From contig SLSZ01000135.1 of the NCBI GenBank assembly GCA_007130125.1, positions 1-44,798 on the forward strand: a stretch of DNA of 44,798 nucleotides, in the 5' to 3' direction. Shown here in pieces: positions 17,885-26,351 of the stretch. A program made the translations under genes and the position numbers. The stretch is from Bacteroidales bacterium. GTDB taxonomy: Bacteria; Bacteroidota; Bacteroidia; Bacteroidales; UBA7960. The notes below the pieces were generated by a model. It had not been told where the DNA came from, ran no database searches, and saw only the letters and a program-made list of their open reading frames with translations. Position 1 is the stretch's first letter. The number at the start of each line of letters is the position of its first letter.

Positions 17885-18450
17885 CTCCGTCCAATCTGAT
17901 ATGCATCACCTACCTTTTTGCCTATTTTCCGGTACTCCCTGGCTCCGCCTATGTATATCAAGGGATTCATAGCTTCAATATCGAAAGAGCCATACTTGCC
18001 GGAGTCCTTTAATTTGTCGGTATCCATGTATACTTCTAATATTTCCCCTATAAAATGGTTTGTAGTACCTACTATTGAAGAATCAACAAGTTTACATTCA
18101 AAGTTCAGAGGGCACTCTTTGATAATAGGAGAGGGGATGTACTTTGATTCTATTTTGGTAAATCCGGTTTTTTCGAATTTATCAACTTCTTTTCCTGATG
18201 TTATGCCACAAAAATCGGCTTCAACCATTTTGTCGACACTGGCAATATTAACTGTGAAATTTTTGTTTTTTAATATCTCATTTCCCGAATACCCTTTGGT
18301 TCCAATAGAAACACCAAGTGTTGGCGGCGAACTGGTAAGCAAAGTTACCCAGGCAATGGTTACAATGTTTGCCTTTTCCATAGTTCCTGTCACTACCAGG
18401 CTGGTGGGCATGGGGAATAATATTTTTTGTGGTCCGAATGAGGTTTTCAT
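17875..18450 (-). CDS. Flavin reductase family protein (FMN-binding split barrel)
   Basis: 191 aa. It matches the flavin-reductase/FMN-binding split-barrel family: PTSLVVTGTMEKANIVTIAW at the N-terminus, TLGVSIGTKGYSGNEILKN, FTVNIAS, and a C-terminal MNPLIYIGGAREYRKIGKKV. Such proteins bind FMN and reduce flavins or act as NAD(P)H-dependent oxidoreductases. It is cytoplasmic, with no signal peptide. It is divergent from the DUF5686 gene. The toxin-antitoxin module begins 36 bp beyond its stop but has its own promoter. Confidence 0.85.
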   Translation of the reverse strand: MKTSFGPQKILFPMPTSLVVTGTMEKANIVTIAWVTLLTSSPPTLGVSIGTKGYSGNEILKNKNFTVNIASVDKMVEADFCGITSGKEVDKFEKTGFTKIESKYIPSPIIKECPLNFECKLVDSSIVGTTNHFIGEILEVYMDTDKLKDSGKYGSFDIEAMNPLIYIGGAREYRKIGKKVGDAYQIGRSLK

Positions 18451-18758
18451 AGTAAATGCTTTTTTTGGTTACACATAAGTTAACAAAGCGAAAGTTACAA
18501 AATATTTGACTTATTTGAAAAAGTCAGTTAGAAATATAATATAAAGGTGAAGGCGATTTTATTATTGTGCATATATCAGGCGTTTATTAACTTTACTACA
18601 ACACTTAACTACTCTTAAGTTTGAAAATGATATTACATAACAATACAAAAATAATTCAACAATTAAGCATATTTTTGCACTAAGGCTTAATTTTTGATAA
18701 ACAGATAATAAAAATTTTCCCGGGCATTAATTAAATTATAGTTGATATTCAATTTAAC
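18451..18758. other. 308-bp divergent promoter region
   Basis: Lies between the flavin reductase gene (-) and the DUF5686 gene (+). It is AT-rich and has a good -7 box for the + gene (18670-18677). No convincing consensus promoter was found for the - gene. No RNA gene is visible. Confidence 0.6.
18670..18677 (+). promoter_or_regulatory. -7 box upstream of the DUF5686 gene
   Basis: TATTTTTG matches TAnnTTTG and is 82 bp before the ATG. There is no TTTG at the -33 distance. Confidence 0.35.
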
Positions 18759-21251
18759 ATGATAAGGCTGAGGTATAATTTCATTTTCATTTTTCTGATT
18801 TTTTTATTCTCTTTTGACTTGCAAGCCCAGGTTACAAGGATTAGGGGGACTGTTACAGATTCTCATACTCAAGAACCGCTGCCTTTTGTAAATATTTCTT
18901 TAAAGAATACCGGTGTAGGAACAATAACCGACAAGGATGGTAATTTTTTTATCGAAACCCGTATTGAAGCCGATACGATAGTGGTTTCTTTTGTGGGTTA
19001 TAAAAAGCAAAAAAAAGCCATACAAAAATATCATTACCAGGAAATAAAGTTCGAACTCGAGCCTGACATGTATTACCTTGCAGAGGTTGTAATAAAACCT
19101 GGTGAAAACCCTGCTCATCCTATATTCAGAAATATTTTAGACAACAAGCACTTACACAATCCCGAAAGATTTGATACCTACAATTATGAAATTTATAACA
19201 AAATAGAAATAGGGGTTGATAATGTTGATGATAGACTGAAAAACAATCCGTTGCTGAGAGATTTTAGGTTCATTTTTGATTATGTTGATACATCGGCGAT
19301 TACAGGTAAGGTTTTCCTGCCCTTTTTAATAACCGAAAGCTTGTCGGATTACTATTACCGCCGTTCGCCCCGGCTTGAACGTGAAATAATAAAAGCAGCA
19401 AGCACATCAGGGATAGAAAATATCAGCGTTTCGGAACTTACAGGTCAGAGCTATCAAAAGATTAACATCTATGAAAATTTTGTAAGGGTTTTTGAACCGG
19501 GTTTTGTAAGCCCGATATCAGATTACGGACTGTTTTATTACAACTACCACCTTCTTGACAGTGGATATGTTGATAATAAGTATTGCTATCATATTTCATT
19601 TGTACCAAGAAGGCGACAAGACAGGACTTTCAGTGGTGATTTTTGGGTTAATGACACAACATTTGCAATCAAAAAAATCACAATGCGCCTGGCCGAAGAT
19701 GTTAATTTTAACTTCATAAACGATTTTGTTGCTGAGTTTGAGTATGCTCAGTTGGAAGATTCATCATGGTTTATGAAGCAGGAGCGGCTGTTTTTTGATT
19801 TTAACCTCGAACAACAACTGACAGGTTTTTATGTCAATAAAACTGCTCAATATGACAACATAGTTGTTAATGAACCAATACCGGAAGATGTTTTGAAGCT
19901 TCGTGACAAGATAGTAATAGACTCTGATGCAATAAAAAAGGACCGGGAGTTTTGGGATGAAAACCGCCCTTTACCACTTACCACCCAGGATGAGAATATT
20001 TATAAGATGGTTGACTCGGTTCAGGCAGTGCCGATATATCAGACTTATGAAAAGCTAGTAAGTATGTTTGTGATGGATCACTATGAGATTGGGTTGTTTG
20101 AGATAGGTCCATATTTCCGGATATTTAGTTTTAATGAAATTGAAGGCAACCGCTTGCGTCTAGGAGGTCGTACAAGCAACAATTTTAGCACCGATCTTAT
20201 GATCAGCGGATATGGAGCTTATGGAGAAAAAGACAGAAGGTTTAAATATGGAGGCGGTATTTTGTATTTGTTTGATAACAACCCAAGGTTTGCAGTGTTT
20301 GCCGATTACAAAAATGATATAGAACAACTTGGCCAAAGCCAATTGGCATTAACTGATGATAACCTCTTCAAGTCGTTGCTTCAGCGTAATCCAAACTACC
20401 AACTTACAATGGTACAAGAGGCTAATGTTGGTGTTGAAAAAGAATGGTTTCAGGGCTTTAACAGTATATTGACTTTTACTCACCGGCGTATAGAGCCTAA
20501 TGAATATGTGCCATTCAGAAAAACTCTTACAGGAGTGGATAATATCATAGATGAAGAGGATTCTCAAACAACAGAAATGGGTGATCTTAAGACTACGGAA
20601 ATATCTTTGAATCTAAGGCTAACGAGAGAAGAGAAAATTCTCAGGGGAGAGTTTGAGAGAATGAGTTTGGGAACAACAAAGCCGGTGTTGAACCTATATT
20701 TCACTGTGGGATTACAGGATATTTTTAAAAGTCAGTTTGATTATGCCAAAGCGAGTTTTAACCTGGAACACAGAGTTCCGGTAAGCCCTTTCGGGTATTT
20801 CAGGTATATAGTTGATGGAGGATGGATATTTGGATCGGTGCCGTATCCACTATTGGAATTACATCCGGGGAATGAAACTTACATATTTTACAGGCACGCT
20901 TTCAACATGATGAACTATTATGAGTTTGCCAGCGATAAGTATTTGAGTGTTTACCTGGCGCACCATTTCCAGGGCTTTTTCCTAAACCGTATACCACTTG
21001 TGCGCCGGCTTCAGCTACGTGAAGTAGTATCGGTAAAGGGTTTGATAGGCAGTCTCGATGATTCACACCGGCAGGTGATGGATTTTCCTGATGGGCTGCA
21101 TAGCCTTACAAAACCATATATTGAAGTGAGTGCCGGTATTGAGAATATATTTAAAGTGATAAGACTGGATGCTGTGTGGAGATTAAGTTACCTGGACCAT
21201 GAAAATATCGAGAGCTTTGGGCTGAGAACAACTGTACAATTTACGTTTTGA
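18759..21251 (+). CDS. DUF5686 family outer-membrane protein with carboxypeptidase-regulatory domain
   Basis: 830 aa with a signal peptide (FIFLIFLFSFDLQAQ). Residues about 27-110 form a CarboxypepD_reg-like domain (RIRGTVTDSHTQEPLPFVNI). The rest matches the large DUF5686 family of Bacteroidota (FRNILDNKHLHNPERFDTYN, GDFWVNDTTFAIKKI, and a C-terminal barrel-like part ending in LRTTVQFTF). Members are predicted outer-membrane proteins, and their function is not established. It has its own promoter and is followed by a repeat-rich gap, so it is probably not part of the pigment operon that follows. Confidence 0.85.
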   Translation: MIRLRYNFIFIFLIFLFSFDLQAQVTRIRGTVTDSHTQEPLPFVNISLKNTGVGTITDKDGNFFIETRIEADTIVVSFVGYKKQKKAIQKYHYQEIKFELEPDMYYLAEVVIKPGENPAHPIFRNILDNKHLHNPERFDTYNYEIYNKIEIGVDNVDDRLKNNPLLRDFRFIFDYVDTSAITGKVFLPFLITESLSDYYYRRSPRLEREIIKAASTSGIENISVSELTGQSYQKINIYENFVRVFEPGFVSPISDYGLFYYNYHLLDSGYVDNKYCYHISFVPRRRQDRTFSGDFWVNDTTFAIKKITMRLAEDVNFNFINDFVAEFEYAQLEDSSWFMKQERLFFDFNLEQQLTGFYVNKTAQYDNIVVNEPIPEDVLKLRDKIVIDSDAIKKDREFWDENRPLPLTTQDENIYKMVDSVQAVPIYQTYEKLVSMFVMDHYEIGLFEIGPYFRIFSFNEIEGNRLRLGGRTSNNFSTDLMISGYGAYGEKDRRFKYGGGILYLFDNNPRFAVFADYKNDIEQLGQSQLALTDDNLFKSLLQRNPNYQLTMVQEANVGVEKEWFQGFNSILTFTHRRIEPNEYVPFRKTLTGVDNIIDEEDSQTTEMGDLKTTEISLNLRLTREEKILRGEFERMSLGTTKPVLNLYFTVGLQDIFKSQFDYAKASFNLEHRVPVSPFGYFRYIVDGGWIFGSVPYPLLELHPGNETYIFYRHAFNMMNYYEFASDKYLSVYLAHHFQGFFLNRIPLVRRLQLREVVSVKGLIGSLDDSHRQVMDFPDGLHSLTKPYIEVSAGIENIFKVIRLDAVWRLSYLDHENIESFGLRTTVQFTF

Positions 21252-21319
21252 TTTTATAGGGTTGTGTTTATATATTTATAGGCTTATAGGTTGATAGTGA
21301 TGAGGCGTATTTAGTCGTG

Positions 21320-21400
21320 TAGTCGTTGATTTGATAGAGTCATAGGCAACTGATTACCGATTACTGACTACTCGTCACCCGTCACTCGTCACCCGTTACG
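21320..21400. repeat. Modular intergenic repeat, copy 1
   Basis: Three modules lie in order: TAGTCGTTGATTTGAT (21320-21335), CCGATTACTGACTAC (21357-21371) and a tandem pair of 14-mers, ACTCGTCACCCGTC and ACTCGTCACCCGTT (21370-21383, 21384-21397). The first two recur in inverted orientation, in the same order, at 26261-26296. The third recurs inverted at 33964-33978. Confidence 0.7.
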
Positions 21401-21434
21401 ATATTGATAGAAATCAGTACTTTAAATAAATTTT

Positions 21435-22349
21435 ATGCAGATGAAGCGAATACTAATCATATACTACACCCAATCCGGCCAATTGAAACAAATTTCCGAC
21501 TCTGTGGCCGGGCCATTGATGTCGGAAAATGACATTGTCGTGGATTACTATCGTATTAAGCCGGTAGAAGATTACCCTTTCCCGTGGCCATCGGATGAGT
21601 TTTTTGACTGTATGCCCGAGTCGGTGGAGAAGGTGCCCGTAGAACTTGATTTGTCAGATTTTCCTGCAAACAATAATTATGACCTTGTAATATTGTCTTA
21701 CCAGGTTTGGTACCTTTCGCCGGCAATTCCTGTCACTTCGTTTTTAAAGAGTGATGTTGCCAAAGAGTTCCTTAACGGGAAAAAAGTTGTCACACTGCTG
21801 GGTGTGCGAAACATGTGGGTAGTGGCACAGGAGTACGTTAAAGAAAAGCTTATACAAAATCATGCAAAGGTGGTAGGTAATATTGTATTATCAGATAAGT
21901 CGCATAACCTGGTATCAGTCTTGACAATTATAAAGTGGCTTATGGGAGGTAATAAGGGGCCTTACAGTTTTCTTCCCGAGGCCGGTGTATCTGAAAAAGA
22001 CATCAGAAATGCTGCAGTTTTTGCCCGGCCAATAAAGCAAGCTCTAAAAAACAATGATTACGGCAGTTTACAAAAAGAGCTGGTAGCTTTGGACGGTGTT
22101 AGAGTTAAGTACCATCTGATGCAAATGGAGAAAAATGCTTTCAGGATATTCAGGATATGGGCAAAGCTAATCCGCAAAAAAGGCGAAGCAAAAAACAAAA
22201 AACGGCTGGTACGCGTAAGGTTATTTAAGTATTACCTGTTGTTTGTGATCTTTGTATTGTCACCTGTAGCGTCGTTGGTGTTTCATGTTAAAAGGTTTGT
22301 GATGTTTAAGAGGGCGAAGAAGCAACTAAATTATTATATGGGATATTAG
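21435..22349 (+). CDS. darA: DarA-like dialkylresorcinol-forming enzyme
   Basis: 304 aa, close to the usual length of DarA proteins of Bacteroidota. The N-terminal two thirds resemble a flavodoxin-like fold (RILIIYYTQSGQLKQI with the phosphate-binding loop at about residues 11-17, then YDLVILSYQVWYLSPAIP). A basic hydrophobic segment follows near residues 264-285 (YYLLFVIFVLSPVASLVF), suggesting membrane association. DarA acts with the ketosynthase DarB to condense and aromatise two fatty-acid-derived units to a 2,5-dialkylresorcinol. DarB is encoded 1.1 kb downstream, past an antisense aldo/keto reductase. The name is from recognised sequence patterns, not a database search. Confidence 0.75.
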   Translation: MQMKRILIIYYTQSGQLKQISDSVAGPLMSENDIVVDYYRIKPVEDYPFPWPSDEFFDCMPESVEKVPVELDLSDFPANNNYDLVILSYQVWYLSPAIPVTSFLKSDVAKEFLNGKKVVTLLGVRNMWVVAQEYVKEKLIQNHAKVVGNIVLSDKSHNLVSVLTIIKWLMGGNKGPYSFLPEAGVSEKDIRNAAVFARPIKQALKNNDYGSLQKELVALDGVRVKYHLMQMEKNAFRIFRIWAKLIRKKGEAKNKKRLVRVRLFKYYLLFVIFVLSPVASLVFHVKRFVMFKRAKKQLNYYMGY

Positions 22350-22429
22350 GATTAACCAGGATTATGAATTAAAATAAATCATACTTACAGCATAAAATCA
22401 AATATTCTTTCAGTTAAACAGGTGTTGTT

Positions 22430-23308
22430 TTATGGCACCGGATGTCCCTGTGATTCTTCTAGAATCCTGTACCATTGTTCAACACTCATTTTAACTTTTA
22501 AGGCCTCCATGGCCGATTTTATTCTTTCGGTTTTCATAGTTCCGATTATCGGGTAAACCTGTGAAGGATGTTTAAGTAACCAGGCAAGTGCAATTGCATC
22601 AACATTAAAACCTCCCAGCTCATCACCTATTTTTGTCAACATTTCACGTACCCTGACTGTTTGTTCATCCTTATCTATGAATAATCTTCCACCTGCCAGG
22701 GGAGACCAGGCTAATGGCATTATTTGTTTCTGTATGCATTGATCTAAAGTTCCGTCAAAAAGTGGTTGAGGATGCAAAGCTGAAAATTCAATTTGATTTG
22801 TCACTAATGGGGTGTTCATACAAGCCCTCATCATGTTAACCTGGGATGTTGTAAAGTTCGAAACACCAAAGTTTAACACCTTACCATCTTTTTTTAATTG
22901 TTGAAATGTGTTATCAATCTCATATGGGTCAATTAACTGATCCGGCCTGTGTATAAGTAGAATATCCAAGTAGTCAGTGCCAAGATCAGTAAGTGTTTGG
23001 TTAACTGATTCAATGATGTGTTTGTTTGTAGTATTATAAGATTTGATTTTCGGGTTTGCGTTGGGCTTGCTTTTAAGTACAATGCCTGCCTTGCTGATTA
23101 TTTTGAACTTTTTTCGTAATGTTTTGTCGGTTTTAAATGCTCTGCCCAGCCACTTTTGGCTGTTATAATTGCCGTATATATCAGCCTCATCAAGAGTATT
23201 TATACCAGCGTCAAAGGCTGTGTTGAGTATTTGGGTAATTTCTGCGGCCGGAATATCTTGAATTCGTAAAAAGCCTAGCACTACCCTTGAAATATCAGTT
23301 TTAAACAT
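22430..23308 (-). CDS. Aldo/keto reductase, YdhF-like
   Basis: 292 aa, a cytoplasmic TIM-barrel oxidoreductase. The catalytic tetrad motifs are present: INTLDEADIYGNYNSQ (Asp and Tyr), FKIISKAG (Lys) and LDILLIHRPD (His). SALHPQPLFDG and LAWLLKHPSQVYPIIGTMK fit the YdhF subgroup. It reduces carbonyls with NADPH. It lies antisense between darA and darB, its 3' end facing the darA 3' end, and its promoter must lie in 23309-23465 next to that of darB. A role in pigment formation is possible but not shown by the sequence. Confidence 0.88.
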   Translation of the reverse strand: MFKTDISRVVLGFLRIQDIPAAEITQILNTAFDAGINTLDEADIYGNYNSQKWLGRAFKTDKTLRKKFKIISKAGIVLKSKPNANPKIKSYNTTNKHIIESVNQTLTDLGTDYLDILLIHRPDQLIDPYEIDNTFQQLKKDGKVLNFGVSNFTTSQVNMMRACMNTPLVTNQIEFSALHPQPLFDGTLDQCIQKQIMPLAWSPLAGGRLFIDKDEQTVRVREMLTKIGDELGGFNVDAIALAWLLKHPSQVYPIIGTMKTERIKSAMEALKVKMSVEQWYRILEESQGHPVP

Positions 23309-23465
23309 GCTTGTAAATTTTTTTCTCTAAAGTAGTTGATTTTTTTAAAAAATAGACATATTTTCTTCTGTTTATCAGCGAGCTTCAACTTATGATTGCA
23401 CAATTCAAATTATTTCTTTTTCTTTGCATTTTTTAAATAATACTTTTTATTCTACTAACCGAAAG

Positions 23466-24617
23466 ATGTCAGACATAAATAACAGAGCAGTTTATATTAC
23501 CCGGTTATCAAAATTTTTGCCGAATGATCCTGTAATGAATGATGAGATGGAGGATTTTATAGGTCAGATCAAGGGACAGAAATCACGTTCAAAAAGTATT
23601 ATACTTAGAAGCAATGGCATAAAAAGCCGGTATTATGCACTTGACAAAAACGGTAAGTCAACCCACACAAACTATGAGCTTACTTATGAGGCTATAAAAG
23701 GTTTGATTGGTAACGGTTTTACTTTAAAAGATATTGATTTGTTATCATGTGGCACTACATCGCCCGATCAGATGCTTCCTTCACATGCCTCAATGGTACA
23801 GGGCAAATTGGGTTGCAATTCTATAGAAGTAATTTCACCTGCCGGCTCGTGCAATTCCGGTATGCTGGCATTGAAATACGGTTATCTCTCGGTATTGGCT
23901 GGCATGTCAAAAAATGCGGTATGTTCAGGATCAGAAAAGATATCCACCTGGATACAATCCAAAAATTTCGGCGAAGAGGCCGAACGGCTTGAACAGCTTG
24001 GTAAAAACCCATATCTCGCTTTTGAGAAAGAGTTCCTGAGATGGATGCTTTCTGATGGAGCTGCTGCGGTGCTGTTGCAGAAAGAACCAAACCTGGATGA
24101 GTTATCTCTTAAGATAGACTGGATTGAGATCAAATCGTATGCTAATGAAGCAGATACCTGCATGTGTGCCGGTGCGGTGCAAAAAGAAAACGGTGAATTG
24201 ATACCATGGCGTGATCTTTCCCAGCAAGAGCAAATGAATAGTTCGGTGTTTACCTTAAGGCAGGATACACGGATCCTTGAAAAAAACATTACAAGGTTCG
24301 GGGCAAAATTTTTGGTTGAAGTATCTGAAAAACATAGTTTCAATCCCTCAGAGACAGACTATTTTTTGCCACACATGTCATCAGAGTTCTTTCGTAAGAT
24401 AATACAGAAAGATTCGCTGGATCATGGAGTAGAAATACCCGAAGAAAAGTGGTTCACCAATCTTCATAAAGTTGGTAATGTCGGCTCTGCCTCTGCCTTC
24501 CTTATGCTTGAAGAGCTTTATAATAGCGGAAAATTAAAAGCCGGTGAAAAGATCCTAATCATGGTACCCGAAAGTGCCAGGTTTTCATATGCATATATGC
24601 ATTTAACTGTTGTGTAA
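23466..24617 (+). CDS. darB: DarB-like beta-ketosynthase (KAS III type)
   Basis: 383 aa from the ATG at 23466; an upstream TTG at 23424 lies in a promoter-like T-rich stretch and adds no domain. It is a FabH-like thiolase-fold ketosynthase with the full Cys-His-Asn triad: C129 in AGSCNSG, H303 in LPHMSS and N338 in KVGNVGSAS. StlD/DarB-type enzymes condense a beta-ketoacyl and an acyl thioester and cyclise the product toward dialkylresorcinol. This would supply the alcohol half of a flexirubin. It is followed 2 bp later by a small gene of unknown function, which suggests co-transcription. Confidence 0.85.
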   Translation: MSDINNRAVYITRLSKFLPNDPVMNDEMEDFIGQIKGQKSRSKSIILRSNGIKSRYYALDKNGKSTHTNYELTYEAIKGLIGNGFTLKDIDLLSCGTTSPDQMLPSHASMVQGKLGCNSIEVISPAGSCNSGMLALKYGYLSVLAGMSKNAVCSGSEKISTWIQSKNFGEEAERLEQLGKNPYLAFEKEFLRWMLSDGAAAVLLQKEPNLDELSLKIDWIEIKSYANEADTCMCAGAVQKENGELIPWRDLSQQEQMNSSVFTLRQDTRILEKNITRFGAKFLVEVSEKHSFNPSETDYFLPHMSSEFFRKIIQKDSLDHGVEIPEEKWFTNLHKVGNVGSASAFLMLEELYNSGKLKAGEKILIMVPESARFSYAYMHLTVV

Positions 24618-24619
24618 TT

Positions 24620-25021
24620 ATGAAAAAGAAAGAGGTTCCTCAAGACGATGCCAACTTGCTTGAAGGCAAAACCCGTGAACTGCAATATGCAGTTGATGAA
24701 AAAGGAAACTATACTATTGTAAAAAGTGTTGGATGGGAACCGAAAAATATTGTGCTGCAACAAACCTGGGAGGAGATAAACGAAAAACTGGAGCAGGTGA
24801 GAGAACAGGTGAAAGCCGGCAAATATAGTCCGCTGTATTATCACATGAAAAAACACCTTTTAACCAAAAGGATGTTGGCAAAATATGCCGGAATTAGTGT
24901 TTTTAAAGTGTGGTTTCATCTGAAGCCGAAAAGTTATGCGAAGCTCAGCAAAGAGAATATAGAAAAATATAAAAAAGCTCTGAATTTGAAGCCGGAGGAG
25001 GATTTGGGGAATGTTGATTAG
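24620..25021 (+). CDS. Small protein with a predicted C-terminal helix-turn-helix
   Basis: 133 aa. The N-terminal half is acidic (ELQYAVDEKGNYTIVKSVGW) and the middle is a helical linker (EINEKLEQVREQVKAG). The C-terminal part (KRMLAKYAGISVFKVWFHLK, then LSKENIEKYKKALNL) has the spacing of an XRE-like helix-turn-helix. It starts 2 bp after the darB stop, so it is probably a co-expressed local regulator or an accessory protein of the pigment locus. The family is not recognised by name; the helix-turn-helix assignment is inferred from the pattern only. Confidence 0.6.
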   Translation: MKKKEVPQDDANLLEGKTRELQYAVDEKGNYTIVKSVGWEPKNIVLQQTWEEINEKLEQVREQVKAGKYSPLYYHMKKHLLTKRMLAKYAGISVFKVWFHLKPKSYAKLSKENIEKYKKALNLKPEEDLGNVD

Positions 25022-25026
25022 ATAAT

Positions 25027-25166
25027 GGGCATAGGGCATGGGGCATAAAGCATAGGGCAATTAGCGCTGAGTACGGAGAGGGAGAGAACTGAGAGTGTGA
25101 GAGATTAAAGTTTGGTTTTTGGGATTTTGAATTTATTTTGAACTTGGGATTTTATTTTGGGATTTT
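25027..25166. repeat. Word-like intergenic repeats
   Basis: 25027-25059 is a degenerate tandem of GGGCATA/GGGCATG units. 25119-25166 contains TTGGGATTTT three times within AT-rich sequence. Neither part encodes anything plausible. Confidence 0.5.
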
Positions 25167-25211
25167 CTTTTGGTTGCTTTTTGCTTATATTAAATTGAGG
25201 TTCTTACAGAA

Positions 25212-26228
25212 ATGAAGATAGATTACCAACATAAAATGGCAGCTCATTGCGAGAACGGTGCCATAATGAGCCTTTTAAACCACCATGGCATTAAGCTAAG
25301 TGAAGCTATGATCTTTGGTATAGGTTCGGGAATATATTTTTCTCATATACCAATTATTAAGCTTAACGGATTGCCTTTGACTTCATTCAGGCCATGGCCG
25401 GGAGCGATTTTTAAAAGGGCTTCAAAAGCATTGGGCATTGATGTTGAAGTGAAAAAGTTTCGGAATCCTGAAAAGGCAATGGTTGCACTTGATGATAATC
25501 TTGAAAGGGGAATACCAACAGGCATGGTTGTTGGAGTGTTTTACCTGGATTATTTTCCGGCTCCTTACAGATTTCATTTTAATGCGCATAATATAATAGG
25601 CGTAGGCAAAGAGAACGGGAATTATATTATTAGCGATCCAATTATGGAGTCGTTTGAACATCTTTCTTATGATAGTTTGAAGAAAGTGCGTTTCGCACAG
25701 GGGCTGCAAGCACCAAGAGGAAAAATGTATTACATAAAAAACCTGCCAAATGAAATTAATATTAAGGTAGCAATTATAAAAGGCCTAAAGCGTACGGTAA
25801 GGGAGATGGTGATTCTTCCCGGGCCGGTTATAGGTGCAAGGGGAATAAAATACTTGTCAAAAAAAGTAAGAAAATACCCAAAAAGATATTCACCCAGGGA
25901 GGCATCAAAGCGGTTAGGTCAGATTGTTCGAATGCAGGAGGAGATTGGTACGGGAGGGGCAGGATTTAGATTTTTGTTTGCTGCTTTTCTGCAAGAAGCA
26001 TCTGAGATCCTTGAAAATAAAAGGCTGAATGAGCTGTCGGCCAGTATGACCGAAATTGGAGATATGTGGCGTGACTTTGCAGTACATGCCGGAAGGATCA
26101 TAAAAGAAAGAAATGAAGTTGAGACCTATGATAGTATAGCGAATTTGTTGCTGGATATTTCAGCAAAGGAAAATATAGTATATAAGGAGCTGGCAAAAGT
26201 GGTGAAAGAGGAGAGTTTGAAGGCGTAG
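25212..26228 (+). CDS. BtrH-like acyltransferase (BtrH_N plus DUF4872)
   Basis: 338 aa. Residues 1-150 resemble the BtrH N-terminal domain, a papain-like fold with candidate active-site residues C13 (AAHCENGAIMSLL), H126 (HFNAHNIIGVG) and D142 (ISDPIM). The rest fits DUF4872 (the helical part from about 180 to 330). BtrH in butirosin biosynthesis moves an acyl group from an acyl carrier protein to an amine of the aminoglycoside. In a locus with an aryl-polyene ACP and a dialkylresorcinol pathway, this protein is a candidate for forming the ester bond of the flexirubin. That role is inference. No signal peptide was seen, so it is cytoplasmic. Confidence 0.75.
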   Translation: MKIDYQHKMAAHCENGAIMSLLNHHGIKLSEAMIFGIGSGIYFSHIPIIKLNGLPLTSFRPWPGAIFKRASKALGIDVEVKKFRNPEKAMVALDDNLERGIPTGMVVGVFYLDYFPAPYRFHFNAHNIIGVGKENGNYIISDPIMESFEHLSYDSLKKVRFAQGLQAPRGKMYYIKNLPNEINIKVAIIKGLKRTVREMVILPGPVIGARGIKYLSKKVRKYPKRYSPREASKRLGQIVRMQEEIGTGGAGFRFLFAAFLQEASEILENKRLNELSASMTEIGDMWRDFAVHAGRIIKERNEVETYDSIANLLLDISAKENIVYKELAKVVKEESLKA

Positions 26229-26260
26229 GATTGTGAGCACTGAGAGGTAATTGGTCAGAG

Positions 26261-26296
26261 GTAATCAGTAATCGGCAACCATCAACTCAACGACTA
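26261..26296. repeat. Modular intergenic repeat, inverted copy 2
   Basis: GTAATCAGTAATCGG (26261-26275) is the reverse complement of the 21357-21371 module with one mismatch. ATCAACTCAACGACTA (26281-26296) is the reverse complement of the 21320-21335 module with one mismatch. The order is conserved on the opposite strand, but the spacing differs (5 versus 21 bp). Confidence 0.7.
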
Positions 26297-26351
26297 AACA
26301 ACTCAACCTATCAATCAATCAACCAAAAAAACGTTGGTAATAAATAAATTT

